From the NCBI RefSeq assembly GCF_004011695.2, contig NC_082408.1, positions 1,907,501 to 1,971,500 on the forward strand: a DNA stretch of 64,000 nt, in the 5' to 3' direction. Shown here piece by piece: positions 1-12,000 of the stretch. The notes below the pieces were generated by a model that did not search any database, was not told where the DNA came from, and worked only from the letters and a program-made list of their open reading frames with translations. The position numbers were made by a program, and so were the translations under genes. This stretch comes from Ascochyta rabiei. Its lineage: Eukaryota > Ascomycota > Dothideomycetes > Pleosporales > Didymellaceae. How positions within the stretch are numbered: the first letter of the stretch is position 1; each line of letters starts with the position of its first letter.

Positions 1-219
1 CGTGGTCGTCAATCGCCCTTGCAAGGCATGTACGAATATCTGGTGTTGAAAGAACAATCGGTCTTGCTCTTTCAAGTCGCTACCAAAAACACATGGGTTG
101 AAGTAGGTTTCATTGCCATAAGTGCGGCCATTCTCGTGTACATATTCGAGATCTTCCAATGTTACAGTGCGAACCGAACAACTGCAGAATGGTCATTAGT
201 CGGGATATTCACTCTGTGA
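1..219 (+). CDS. 3' fragment of an unrecognised gene running in from the left edge (partial)
   Basis: A reading frame is open from the first base of the window to a stop ending at 219. The translated piece has one clear hydrophobic segment (about 20 residues rich in I, A, V and F, encoded near 105-160) followed by a short polar tail, so it could be the C-terminal membrane anchor of a larger protein. I recognise no family. A GTGAG at 217-221, overlapping the stop, could be a splice donor, so the true end may lie further right. Only the open frame and the hydrophobic stretch are seen; that it is a gene at all is inference. Confidence 0.25.
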   Translation, partial: RGRQSPLQGMYEYLVLKEQSVLLFQVATKNTWVEVGFIAISAAILVYIFEIFQCYSANRTTAEWSLVGIFTL

Positions 220-2003
220 GAAAATCATCATGGTCTGGAAATATGACTGGACGAGATGGGGAATCATGTTTGAATTCATGTGGTATACAACTTACACGGA
301 TTCGACAGAGGTGGAGCTCCCTGAATCAGCTCGCGAGCGTTTGGATGCGGCCGTGTCATGTCCAACCAGAGTGTCGGGATGTGGCTGTCCCCCTTCCATG
401 GTCTCGGGAAGGAGGTCAATCTAATCCGCCTGTGAATCAAGTGGTGACGAACGTTGAGGACGTCCAAATCCTTTTACTCCGACTTGTGTCCTCTTTGAAA
501 GTTGTGTATGCGCAATCTGAGAAGAGGGGCGCTGACTTGGATGTTGCAGACCCTCGACAATGGCGGCTCGACCGACTAGCGCATGGTCTCGTTGAGCTTG
601 CGGAGCCTTACAGCGAAACCCAAGTTTAGTCTAACAACGAGCCGCTCCGAACTATGAGCGGTACGTCAGATTGCCGAAGGCATGACTTTTGACGTTGCAC
701 CGAACGGCCCTGCTGACCTCCTGATTACACACCTTGAAACCTCAGTCTGAATGGACACGGGCTGCCGGCGAGAAGCGTCCATGAAGTAGCGTACTGCGCG
801 CTAGGCATGCACCGACTCTTGAGACAGGCAGGCGGGCAGACAGACGAACACGCAGTAGCTGCAGCAGATTAAATTGCACGATGCATTGAGTTAGCTCGGA
901 TCCTTTGTAGTATACGAAGCTGGCGTGTGCAATGTAGATCCTCGGCGCTGCGGCAAAGGTTGCGAGGATGTAAAGACGGAGGTACTCCTCGTAGTTGATA
1001 AGCTGTTCGGCGCCGTGTATGCATGCTGGGCCGCCCCTCGGGTTCTCCTAGACGGAGGGGCATGATGCTGGACCTGTGACCACGCTCGGTGTAGCCTGAG
1101 TATGGTGCACCTTACTGGCTCCGAAGACTTATCGTAAGACCGGTCTTAGGCTCGGTGAGCCTTGGCTACCAGAAGTGAGGCATTTAGCTGCATATCTCTT
1201 CCAGAACGTGATGGACCAAGCAGGCGTTTGAGGAGCAGTAGCTCGAATTTGAGTGGGGTGATCGACGCTCACATCCAGCAGAAGCCCTGGAAAGCAGTAG
1301 CAGAATGTTCACAATCGAGATCAGTGGAGAGCTGGACGACTTGGGTTTCGAAGCAAGCTGGGTACCGGGTTTGTTGTTGCAATTGTCTTGAGATTTCGAT
1401 TTGGTGTGGATGAACATAGGGCTCTGCTTCGGAGATTATACCCCATACTGATCCAACGCAAAGGTAAGGAGGCGCTGCACATCCATGCTGCTGGGAGGAG
1501 GTGTGACACGGTCCTGAGGTGATTGGATCAAGGCGCGCCACTGCTCTGTTGCTGGCATCGTTGCCGCTGCCAAAGCGGTCGCTGGGATGTGAGAACCCGT
1601 TCCGGCTTTGCCGGACCAACGAGCTGGGTAACGCCATGAATCAGGGTGTGGTGATGGAACACTGCATAGTGTCAATGGTTCAAAGAAGTATGAGGGTGGT
1701 CACGAAGTGGCGTAGGAGGAAACTAGAAAAGAGGGGGATGGCACTGCAAGGCTACGTCAGGGTCCGAATCGATAAGCTCAAAGACAGCAATGCATCCAAG
1801 GTACAACCTGTTCGTTATGCGACGATCGTTTATTATGCTTGCATCCGTGTAACAACAGCGCACAGTGGCTAGCCCCAGCAGATTGCTTATGCACACTGAC
1901 TAATGCATCTTCTATGACTATTGAAGGGGGGTCTCCCAACTCTTGACTCTTGGTTTCGGTCCTAATCTCCATGTCCCTCCATTCGAGTCTTTGCTCGTGT
2001 GAC
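220..2003. other. Intergenic stretch without a supported gene
   Basis: About 1.8 kb. Several ORFs of 60-156 codons occur on both strands, the longest on + at 159-629, but they overlap one another, show no family motif and have no plausible splice partners. I see no tRNA-like arms and no repeat. It probably holds the 3' region of the left-edge gene and the 3' UTR of the glycyl-tRNA synthetase gene. Confidence 0.4.
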
Positions 2004-4194
2004 CTAGGCATCGACCTCCTGACCCTCAAACTTGGGCAGGCGCGCAGCCACGTCTGACCACTGCTCCTTGCCGTTGACGAGGTTAGTAATGGCGGTGGTG
2101 ATTTCATCGAGACCAGCGCGAACCTGCTCTGTCGAATCACGGTCGCGCAATGTGAACGTGTTGTCCTTGACGGACTGGAAGTCAATCGTAATACCCAGAG
2201 GGGTACCGAGCTCATCGTTACGCTGGGTGTTGTCAGCATACCCTGACGATCAGAGTGAGGGATATTAGCGACTTACCGAGTAGCGCTTACCAATAGATGC
2301 GCCAGAATCATCGACGCGAGTGGAAACGCCGAACTCTTGCAGCCTGTCGCTCAGTGTTCGTACGAAAGGCTTGAAGTCGCTATGCGAGCTCAACGGCACG
2401 ATGAGCGCCTTGGTAGGTGCAACAGTAGGAGGGAATGACAGAATACCACGAGCTTCATCTTGCTCACGAGTCCAGTAAACGTGTTCGCAGAGAGCCTGAT
2501 ACTGTTAGCAAAGGAGCCCGCATAAAGGACAGCTCAACCTACGTAGACAATGCGGCCGATACCGAAAGACGGCTCGATGACGTTAGGTGTGTATTCCCTG
2601 ACGTTCTCCACTCTTGTGCGCTTCTCAATGGTGATGAGCTCCTTGGGCACCTCTACCTTGCCATCACCAACACCGGGGACATCGATGACGATCTTGCCCT
2701 CTTTCTCGAGGTCTAGAGACAGCTTCTCGCGCAGGTCTTGTGTAAGAGCCTCAATGGCGTTCTCTACGGTCTTGCCGTCTTTCTTGAACTTGGGACCGAA
2801 CTTCTTCTTCTCAATGTCGCAAACCCACTCCTCGACCTTGAGGGGCTCCTTTCTGGGCTCACGGACAACCAGAGGTGCACCTGTCTTCTTCATGTGGACA
2901 GTCAAATCGTACGCGCTTCGGTCGGCACAGCCGACACACTCAATCCAGCCGTACGAGGTGAGTAGCTCAGCGTCCCAGCAGTCTGCGGCGTAGTGGGCCA
3001 TCTCGTTCGCCATATGTTGCCTGAAGCGAATCTTCTTGGGGTCGGCACCGATTTTGAGCAGGAACTGCTGAATGCGGGCTAGGAAGTATCCGAGTGTCTC
3101 GTTGTCGACCAGACCGGTCTTGACGGCCTCGCCAATCTTGGTTGTCTTGACGTTGGTCTTGCCGGAAAGCTGGACCTCGCGGTCGAGGAGCTCGAGCTCA
3201 ACATCAGCGACCTCCTCAAATCGAGGGTGCTTCTTGCCACCCTCTGGGTCGACGAAGTGTTCGATTTCGGCCATGAGGAATTCTCGTACGCGCAGCAGAC
3301 CAGCTCGTGGGGAGATCTCGTTACGGAAGGACTTGCCAATAGAGGCAGAAGCGAAGGGCATTTGCTGCTGGTTGAACTCGAGGAGCTTTGCGAAGTTCAG
3401 GAACTGACCCTGGGCGGTCTCAGGGCGCAGGTAACCGGGCATGTTCGAGGAGGGACCAATGGAGGTCTGGAACATGAGGTTGAAGGCGACGGGCGGCTGA
3501 AGCTCGCCATTGGTGGCGGGGTTCTTGATGTCGTATTTCTTTATGAGCAGACCCAGCTCCTCGCCGTTGTAGTTGTCGATCTTGGCCAAGACCTCCTCGT
3601 ACTCGGTGACAAGAGCGTCGTCCATCTTGACGACAGCAACGTTCTTGACCTTCTTCTTCTTCTTCTTGGGGTCCTCCTCCTCTGCCTCGACCTTTTCGCC
3701 ACGCGCCTCCTTGTTACCCTTCAATCTGGCCTCCAAGACCTCCTCGACAAGGTGGTCTGCGCGGAAGATCTCGCCGGTCTTGGGGTCTTTGCACATCCAG
3801 TCGGCGAACTTGTCGACGTGGCCGGACGTCTTGAGGACTTCGTGGGGCGTAAGCATGGTGGTGTCGACTGCAGCGCGTCAGTGTTGCCCATGCACTGTGG
3901 TCTCGTGCGCATTACCCTCCAGCATGTTCTCCTTCAGCACAAAGTGCTTTCGCCATATGTCGACAATGTTGTTGGTGAGAGCGGTGCCGGGCGGGCCATA
4001 GTCGTATAGACCAGAGACACCGCCGTAGATGTCGAAGGCGGGTGTGTAGAAGAGTCGTCGCTGCACTGGTCAGTATGACTCTGCGCGGCGCATAGCTCGT
4101 AGCACGGAAAGTCGGCGGCGCATACCTTCATGACAGACTCGAGCGAAGCCCGGTCGAAGGGCTTGCCCTTGAACGTCGTCATATCGCTCGGCAT
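2004..4194 (-). CDS. GRS1: Glycyl-tRNA synthetase, eukaryotic class II, 5 exons
   Basis: Charges tRNA-Gly with glycine. Exons 4126-4194, 3916-4060, 2543-3867, 2277-2495 and 2004-2222 join in frame to about 658 aa; all four introns are GT-AG and 47-65 nt. Seen: the N-terminal [20 protein letters not shown] block, the motif 2 region [17 protein letters not shown], the [10 protein letters not shown] motif 3 and the anticodon-binding-domain block [13 protein letters not shown], which is restored only when the last intron ends at CCCAG (2223). A Lys/Glu-rich insert (KKKKKK) lies in the catalytic core. The start used here, MPSDMTTF, would give the cytosolic form. The frame stays open upstream and includes another ATG at 4368 that would add a mitochondrial-type leader (separate entry). 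It is divergent from RPF1. Confidence 0.95.
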
Positions 4195-4368
4195 GTTGAC
4201 CTGTTGTTTCCGCTTGGAGACGACAAACTTGAAGTGGATAGGTGTAGCAGCAAAAGTACGGGCGTTGGTGGGATAAACAAGGGAAGGCGGGGTACTAAAA
4301 ACGGGTCTGCATGAGCGCAGTGAAGAAGATGGAATGTTAGCGCGCAACAGCCGCGACACGCAATGCAT
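4195..4368 (-). other. GRS1: In-frame upstream leader of GRS1: candidate mitochondrial targeting sequence
   Basis: Upstream of the cytosolic ATG (4192-4194) the same frame is open without a stop to an ATG at 4366-4368, and on to a TTG at 4392. The 58 added residues begin MHCVSRLLRANIPSSSLRS, rich in Arg and Ser and free of acidic residues, which is typical of a cleavable mitochondrial presequence. Yeast GRS1 is known to make cytosolic and mitochondrial GlyRS from one gene by alternative starts. No other GlyRS gene is visible in the window. That both starts are used here is inference. Confidence 0.65.
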
Positions 4369-4688
4369 ACACTTAGGAGCGCCTCGCTGCAAAGAGGAGG
4401 CACTTGGTCTAATGAGCGTCTAGTTATAACAAAATACACAAATGAAACCTCAGTCGTGGCTCTCAGACCCCTCCAGCCGCTCTACTATGTACATCGAGGC
4501 AGAGCGGCGCGGAGAAACCCTCGCCGACAAAAAAGTTAAAGTTATGCCATACGGGCCGCGATCTGCAACCAGCAGCTTTCTGAGCAAAACACGTCAACTT
4601 CGGTTTTCGAGGCTACAAAGGTAATACATGTGTCGCACACACATGAAGTCTGTTCTGACAAAGTTTCACAGGTGCACGACCACCCAAC

Positions 4689-6046
4689 ATGGCCTTTTCC
4701 AAGTCTCCCACCACAGCGACTGGCTTCAAGCCAAAGAACAAGCTCCGCCGACAAGCCGCCTTCCTCAGCATAAAGAAAGCCCGCGAATCAGAAAAGCGTG
4801 ACCTGCGACACCGCCGCAGGCGAGAGGAACTCAAGGATGCCTCACTGCGCGAAGAGCGCCTCAAGAACAACGTCCCGCAGACCATCGACAACAAGCGCGT
4901 GTGGGATGAGCCCGTGGGAGATGACGAAGATGTTCTGGGTTGGGCGGTCGATGTCGAGCGACTGGCGAAGAAGAGGAAGCTAGATGAGGACGCGGCTGCA
5001 AAAGAGGAAGAGGAGGGCACATTAGCCAAGCTCAAGAAGAGAGATCAAGAGCAGGAGGCAGGTTCAGATGATGACGACGAAGAAGAGGAAGACGAGGAGG
5101 AAGACGCAGACTCTATGCTGGATTCTGAGAACGAGGATGGCGACTCGTTCGACTCGGACGATTCGGAAATCATGAAGCCCTCGACAAAGCGCGCCCCATC
5201 CCCCGACCCATCCGTCGCAACTACGGCAGCCACAAACATGGAACTCTCCCCCGAGTTCCTCAAGCAGAAATTTCCCCAACTCTTCGACCCACAGCCCGAG
5301 CCAAAAATCCTCGTCACGACCTCAATAAACTCGTCCCTTCACAAAGAAGCCGACACCCTGACCTCCTTCTTCCCCAACAGCACCTACATTCGCCGCACCG
5401 CGCACGCACACGCACACAAATACTCCGTCCGGGAGATTGCGCAGTTCGCCGCGGCGAGGGACTACACAGCCGTCGTGGTGCTGATGCAAGCCGAGCACGA
5501 GAAGAAGCCTGACGGCCTGGACATTGTGCACTTGCCTAACGGGCCACATTTCCATTTCAGCGTAACCAACTGGATCGACGGCAAGAAGCTGCCGCGCCAC
5601 GCAAACGACACGGGCCACTACCCGGAGCTCATACTGAACAACTTCAAGACGCCCCTGGGTATCTTGACTGCACATCTTTTCAAGGGATTGTTCCCCGCGG
5701 CGCCAGAGCTCGAGGGCCGACAGGTCCTGACGCTGCACAACCAGCGCGATTACATCTTCGTCAGGAGACATAGATATGTGTTCCGCGACAAGCGGGAGAC
5801 GGAGAAGCCCATTCTTGGGAACGACGGGAAGCCTATCAAGGGTGTTGAGGATGTCAAGGTGGGCATGCAGGAGATCGGGTGAGTTCAAGGAATTTCAGTT
5901 CGTGTTGGAGTGTTGCTAACCGCAAGAACAGGCCGCGCATGACGCTCAAGCTCCGAAGAATAGATCGCGGGATCCAGTACAAGAGTGGCCAAGAATGGCA
6001 GTGGAAAGGTCGCATGGAGAAGCAAAGGACACGCTTCAACATGTAG
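4689..6046 (+). CDS. RPF1: Ribosome production factor 1 (Brix-domain protein), 60S biogenesis
   Basis: Nucleolar Brix-domain factor needed for 27S pre-rRNA processing and large-subunit assembly. Two exons (4689-5878, 5932-6046; intron 53 nt) encode about 434 aa. The N-terminus (KNKLRRQAAFLSIKKARE) is the usual basic RPF1 start, followed by NVPQTIDNKRVWDE, then a long acidic Asp/Glu run, then the Brix core: KILVTTS, the FPNS..Y block, HLPNGPHFHFS, ELILNNFKTPLG, and FEGRQ-like EGRQVLTLHNQRDYIF..RHRYVF. The second exon supplies the basic C-terminal tail (LKLRRIDRGIQYKSG). The start is the first ATG in frame after stops. It is divergent from GRS1 with about 320-490 bp between starts. Confidence 0.95.
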
Positions 6047-6595
6047 CATCATCAAAGCCCACGTCAAATGCAAATACGAATATTCCCAAGACTCGAAAGA
6101 GTGGCGCAAGGCCGTAATGCTATTGTGTAACGAACTGTAGCTCGTGTTGATTAACCGTGCAAGCCCGAATGTTTCCCACCTACAAACTCCTCACCAGCCC
6201 GGCTGACCTTTCCCCAAAGCCCCACTGAGCGATGTTATAACGCCGAAAGAATACTTGCAATAATAATCAAAGCCGTTTTGCCCAAGCTACAGAAGAGTGT
6301 ATTTAGTCGGACAACCACCTGCGATGACGACCAGAATGCCCGCCCCATCTATGTCGGTCCTGGGTAAACACTGGTATGACACCCACCGCCGGAGGCGACC
6401 TCGACGAAGAAGGGCGGGGCCGAGGTACAGAAGGGTCAAGAGTAGAGGGCCGATGCAAGCGCGGCGGCCAAGAAGTGTGTGGTGGAGGTCGAGACGACCA
6501 GGGCAAGGATGGCGAAGAGGTATGATGTGAGTGTAGCGGCGTCCGCCGGAAAGGTACTGTGCAATTCTTCAGCACGGAGGTCAGGTACAACACAA

Positions 6596-8274
6596 CTATT
6601 TGTTACCGCCGTAGCCTCCATAGCCACCACCTGGGGTCATATGACCTGTAGGTCCAGGGGTTGTGGCGAGACCAGCTGGATGGTTTGTTGGCGTGCTTGG
6701 ACCGTCGCCGTGTCTCGCGTTTCCAGGGTGGAACATCATGCCGCCGTTCAGGCCCTGGAACCCAGTGAGGTTCTGCTGCCCTTGAGCAGCAAGCACAGCA
6801 GCTTGTGCTGTTGCGCTGGCCGGTGGTCCAACGCCTGTCAACCCCCACATCTGCCCGTTCATCTCGTCTGGAATGGATCCGTCGAAGATCTTCTTCTTCA
6901 ATTCCCAGAAGACAGTACCGGTGAGCCACGCATCAGAGCCTGCCGTGTGCGAGTTACCGATCCGTTGGCATCCCAGTTCATCGGCAAGATCCTGGAGCCC
7001 TGACTTTGTACCCAGGTTGTTTAGGATACTGGTGGCTGAGGCACCTATTATGCCACGACGGACGAGGTTGTTCGCGTGTCGCCAAAGGTACTTGACATCG
7101 AGGAGGCGAGGGAAGAAAACTTCGACGAGCTTGCGGTAAGAGTCTTCGTCCTCAGGCAATGGCTTGGAGCTTAGCATCTTGACCAGGTATGCAAAGTCGT
7201 AGCCAGAGTGGAAAGATATCCAGTTGACATCTTCTGAAAGTGTCATGCCTGATGTGATCAGGAGCGACCCAAATTCCTGGGGGTCAATGCCTTGTGATGC
7301 ATGCTTCTCAAAATCGGCACCTGACTTTTTCAGCATCTGAATGGATTCCTCGTTGTACATATCGTCTTCAAGCGAAAACTGGAAGTTGAAGCTCCACGTG
7401 CATGGACACATGACTATGTTGTTTGCGTATCGCTGGAGCGACTTGGGTTGGTATTGCAATGTCGACGAGTCGAGCTGTGAGGGAGGAATTTCGCCTTGTA
7501 TCGAGAATAGTGTAACACCGAGCTGAATGATCTTGAGGAGGTCGACGTTGCAGCGCACTGTCTGGTAGTGGTATGAGGCTTTCGAGTTGAAGTCGCCGAT
7601 GGGTCGTGCGACAACACCAGGGAACTCGGTGTCCTAACACAAGCGTGAGCATCATAGTAACAAGAGTGTCACAAAACAAATGGGAGTACCAAGCGCATAG
7701 TCCAACAATCCCTCGCACCATCCATAGTACACTTCGACCGTGCATATTAGGCACATGTCGCGAGGAACCAAGCGACAGACTCGAAGCGCACATAAGGAAA
7801 GGGCGTACTAACCATGCTGATGTACGGGTACTGGTCGATGAGGGAGCGCAGCAGATCCATCTCTTGGTGCAGGTTTGATCTCCAAACGTCGCGTATCCTT
7901 TGCCCTGCAAGGCCCTTTGTGCCATCCTGACCACGAACAGCGTCCTGTTGCAGTTGAGCACCGTGAGCGAAACGCATACGCGCCTCGTGGCCGTCTAGCC
8001 CTGTGCCTCCACTGACCCCACCAAGACCAGCTGCTGCCCCTAGCCCTGCGCCACCGAGGCCGCCGGTAAGCCCTGCGTTATTCGACTGGAAGGCATGCTG
8101 GTTCTGGCCGAAGAGGTTGATGTTGTGTGCCTGGTTGCCGCCTCCGAAACTAGGGTGCGGCATGTTCGGTTGGTGCTGTTGGTGCTGCTGTTGCAGCTGT
8201 GGTTGTTGGTGGATAGGCGCAGAGAGATGAGCAAAGGGGTTCGAGAGGTTGTGGCCAGGAAAGCGGGGTGGCAT
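6596..8274 (-). CDS. POP2: CCR4-NOT complex deadenylase subunit CAF1/POP2
   Basis: DEDD-family 3'-5' poly(A) exonuclease of the CCR4-NOT complex, acting in cytoplasmic mRNA decay. Two exons (7813-8274, 6596-7633; 179-nt intron) give about 499 aa. The intron is placed so that ...YPYISM joins DTEFPGVVARP, the invariant first catalytic block (Asp and Glu at about 155-157). Further catalytic Asp residues are seen in SGYDFAYL and HTAGSDAWLTG. The N-terminal 110 residues are Gln/Asn/Gly-rich (QQPQLQQQHQQHQ) and the C-terminus is a Gly/Pro-rich low-complexity tail; both extend the roughly 270-aa conserved core, as is common in filamentous fungi. It is divergent from the NDUFB3 gene (355 bp apart). 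Confidence 0.95.
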
Positions 8275-8629
8275 TGTGCGATATGGAAGGTGCTACCGCT
8301 GGGTAGCTCGTGTACGTTTCTGTCACAGGGCTCTAGACATGCGGCAGGCGGGATGAGAGGTGCTGATGACCTAGTGTTGGCAGTCGCGTTGACCAGGCGC
8401 ACGTGATTTGGGCAACGTGGAGTGCGAGCGACAGGGTTATCTTAGTCGTAGCTGCGTCGAGGGTGGTGTAATGCGGAGCGGAGGGTGCAGACGAAAGCGG
8501 TTGCGGGCGTGGTGGCCGCCCGCAGTCCACAGTCCGAGCTCTGCGCCAAGACATGGAGTTGACCGCGACGTCAATCAGCTCCGCGACAGCAGCCTTCAGA
8601 TCTACGCCGCGTCTCGACATACCCACACA

Positions 8630-9027
8630 ATGAGGCCCTCATAGTGAGTGTTCCTCATTCCATGTGCCAATTGGCGTCTTCGTCGCTCTCTGCACCCGCC
8701 GCTGACTTTGTACAGCTCCATCATGGCAAAGCCCAACATCACCGGCTTCGACCCGCAGAAGTTCGCTGCTGCCGCAAAGACCGGCACCAAGGGCGACCCG
8801 TGGGCACGATAGTACGATTCTTCATTGCCCCCTTGCGTTCTTCAACAGCAGACTCACATTCGCGCAGCGAACAATGGCGATACACAGGTCCTTTCTCCAG
8901 ATGGAACCGCTTCAAGGGCTCCTTCCCCGGCCTCGGCATTGCGACAGTCGCCTTTGCGGGATACCTGGTAGCTGAGCAGCTCTTCTTCAAGGACGACCAC
9001 GCGCACCACGATGAGGGTCACCACTGA
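8630..9027 (+). CDS. NDUFB3: NADH:ubiquinone oxidoreductase (complex I) B12 subunit, NDUFB3 family
   Basis: Accessory single-span subunit of the membrane arm of mitochondrial complex I. Three exons (8630-8643, 8716-8811, 8868-9027) join to 89 aa. Seen: WARYEQWRYTGPFSRWNRFK, created across intron 2, then FPGLGIATVAFAGYLVAEQLF, the membrane segment, and a His/Asp-rich tail ending HHDEGHH. These are the family's hallmark blocks and the length is normal. The 14-nt first exon encodes MRPS plus two bases; splicing puts it in frame with a second ATG at 8723 (MAKPNITGF), so translation could start at either. Confidence 0.9.
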
Positions 9028-12000
9028 GCGGGGTAGCTGTGCAGGCAGATAGGCATACAAGGATAGGTAGGGAGAGGGGCATGCAAGACCTGGGCGTACC
9101 GGTTGACTCGGTTTCCTCCGCTACGAGGACTGTAAATAAGGAAAATCACACAGCACGATCAAAACAAGTCTCGTTTGTCAGTGCGCTTGAGGTTCATGTG
9201 ATTCGCTGGATTGTGCGGCAGTCGCACGCCTGCTGGCAATGAACAAGCCGATTTTCGAGACCTATCCAGCTAAGATGCGGATTGTCAGAGAATGATGTCG
9301 CAACATGTCGTCATTCAATGGCTGTCGAATACCAAGTACTTGGAGGCGGTCAAGCACAAAACAACTAAGCCAGGCATGGCGTGAAGCTGCAGATACTGCG
9401 CATCGAACGCAACATAACAACAGCAAATTTTGAGTGGAATGAGACGGTCACAGCGCGTAGTACACCACGATCGAGAAACATGTTTTTAGAGTAACAGTCA
9501 AATCTGAGGCGAACATTGACTCCTCAGAAAGAAACGCTCAAAGCTGTATTTCACTAACATGGACGTAGAAAGCAGGTAACAATCCCCTCTCAGAGAACGT
9601 AGTCCGAGGTTGTGCAAATCCAAAGACTCACTGAGCCTCCTTAGGACGGTCCAGTTCTACAGCAACTACAACACAGACCAGAAGTAAGGCAAAGCATGAC
9701 ATTCACAGTGTGCATGGACTTTGCCGATACAGAGCTTGATCGAGATCGCTGTTAGCTTTCGAACATGGCTCAAGGAGGGCACGAGGCCCTTTGGCAAGGC
9801 TTCCAAATAGTGTAATAGTGAAGCATCAAAACAGGCTGGAGCAAGACGGCGTGGCGTGTACCATAACAGTCGAGAAGAACGTCGGCAAAAACCGAATACT
9901 ACAACTCGCATCATACATCTGCATCTCGTATGGCCTCCAGCCTCAGGAAAGTCTTGCTCAATAGTCTCCACCAACGTGATCACGCACACAAGCGCGCCTG
10001 CACCGGCTCTCCACAATCCTTCGCGGCTCCATCGTGCCTAACAAACGACTCGATGCATGCTCGTCGGCCGTGCCCATCAACCTCCAGACTCTTGCGCCAT
10101 CCACCGGGATTCTACTCGACCAGATTCCTCCGTGCTGGAAACAACATGACCGCACAAACGACACGTTCGGCTTACCTATGTGACGGCGTCTGCATTTTTT
10201 ACATGCAGCAACGGCTTGTAGCCCCGTTGGTGGCTAGCGATCTTCGCGTAGAGGATCGCAACCCTGGTCCACCGGCCCGCGTGTCAGCCCGCCAACGTGC
10301 TCGAACCGTGCAACGACCCGTCGTAGACAGCGCGCAAGACCTCGTGGTGAGACGGCGTAGTTGCCGTGAGCCGCTACGACTTGATGCCTTCCTCATGAGG
10401 CGAGACGGATGCTGCTGATCTGCAAGGCTGATGAGATGAGGGAATGCGACGGTGAGATGGCGCGTGCTGGGACATGGAGGGCGAAAGTGTGTGGAGATGA
10501 GATCAGGTAGATGTTGAAGCTGTGGAAGATGCTTAAAGCTGAGTAAGGAAGCGTATTCATACAGGGGTTCCTATGTGTAGATTGCGGGCTCAATGAAGAT
10601 GGGCAATAATGCCATAGCCAATGTATAGTGGGTGGGGTGCGCAATGTTTGTTATCCTACAAAAGGACAAGCTAGACGCATGAAGGTGTGACGGCTAAAGA
10701 GCTGGCAGGATGAGATACAGACAGACCACTGAAGCTTGGTATAGCGAGGTGATTATCGAAAGCATCGGCGACCGACCATCTGCGAACCTACGAGGGTCTT
10801 GATGTGAACCGCAGTTTGTCGCGCGTGCAGCAACAGATGGTCATCAGGGTCTGCTCCCGCAGTCAATCTTGGTTATGGTACGGCTGAGCCCTTGTGTAAC
10901 CCTGATCGTCTTAGTGCTGACTCGACACCGACTTTTCTTCCGATGACGAAGTTTGCTCTGAAATTCGAGGAGAGTCCAATTGAACACATCGAGGAAAAGC
11001 TGATCGAATTTGAGTTTATCGAAAAGGACATTCGAGGCCAGGAATGCTTCGTTGAGTCTTGCATAAGGTCATTCTATCGTGTTCTATAGACCGGTGCTGC
11101 AAACCCTGATAGGTAGCTGCCGCGGACGGAGTCTTCGGTTAGTATGCATAGGTACAGTTCAACGTACACGATGGACATCTCTCGGTGGCGATACCGGCAT
11201 CCGGATGATGTTGAGCAAAAGAGAATGCGAGTTCTCAAGAAAGCGACGCCTCGGTTCGAATTTTTAAAGTTTAGCTCCCGTGCTCGTTCGCGATTGTGTC
11301 CGCTCATTCCCAAGTTACGAAAGTCTAATATCTGGAGTAACGGCCGCCGGGAGCTCGTCAAGCGTACACCCTAGTCATAGCCAATCGACACATGCGGAGT
11401 AAGGCATCGTACTTTACGCGCTATTTCTACAAGCCGAAAAGATAGGACTCAACAAGCCCGAGTGTGCAAGCGTACGACGTAGCGGCATGCTAATCAGATT
11501 TTCAGGTACCATTTTAGCTGCCGAGTTCCTGCAGAGCGCTTCTCAACCACTCAGTTGATGCGCGCGCTACGTCCGCCGATGCCAAGATGGATGAACGGCT
11601 GCTCTTTGGAGGGGAACTGGCTTGTTCGCATCAGCCCACCTTTGCATTCTCCGGCGGGACTTAAGCTACCTTGAAACCTTCGCGCAAGCGGGTTGCGGAG
11701 GGCGGAGCTATTTCCTACACGCCGGAACGACTGATATAGCCAACGCCAATCTGTCTTCGTAGCTTATCGAATGCGAGGTAGATCTCGACCTCAAGGCTCG
11801 AGTACGCAGTGAGGGTTCCATACTGGGTTGAACTCCCCGCCACTGTGTAGCTTAGTCGATGCCATAAGGAACTATAGTTCGGTAGCTTCAGGCTGGCTAG
11901 GGTTGTGGAGAACGAACAGAGAAGAGCGCCCACAAACCCAAAGATATTGATGTTGATTTTGGAGCAAGATCAGTGAGAAACAGAGGGCAGATGTGAGCTG

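Noticed and set aside
3227..4009. 260-codon + strand ORF rich in Leu/Val/Asp
   Set aside because: Antisense shadow of the glycyl-tRNA synthetase exon; the long Leu run is the complement of Lys/Glu codons.
5322..5888. 188-codon minus-strand ORF
   Set aside because: Antisense to the Brix domain of RPF1.
11240..11270. GGTTCGAATTTTT resembling a tRNA T-arm
   Set aside because: No pairing acceptor, D or anticodon arms could be found at tRNA spacing on either side.
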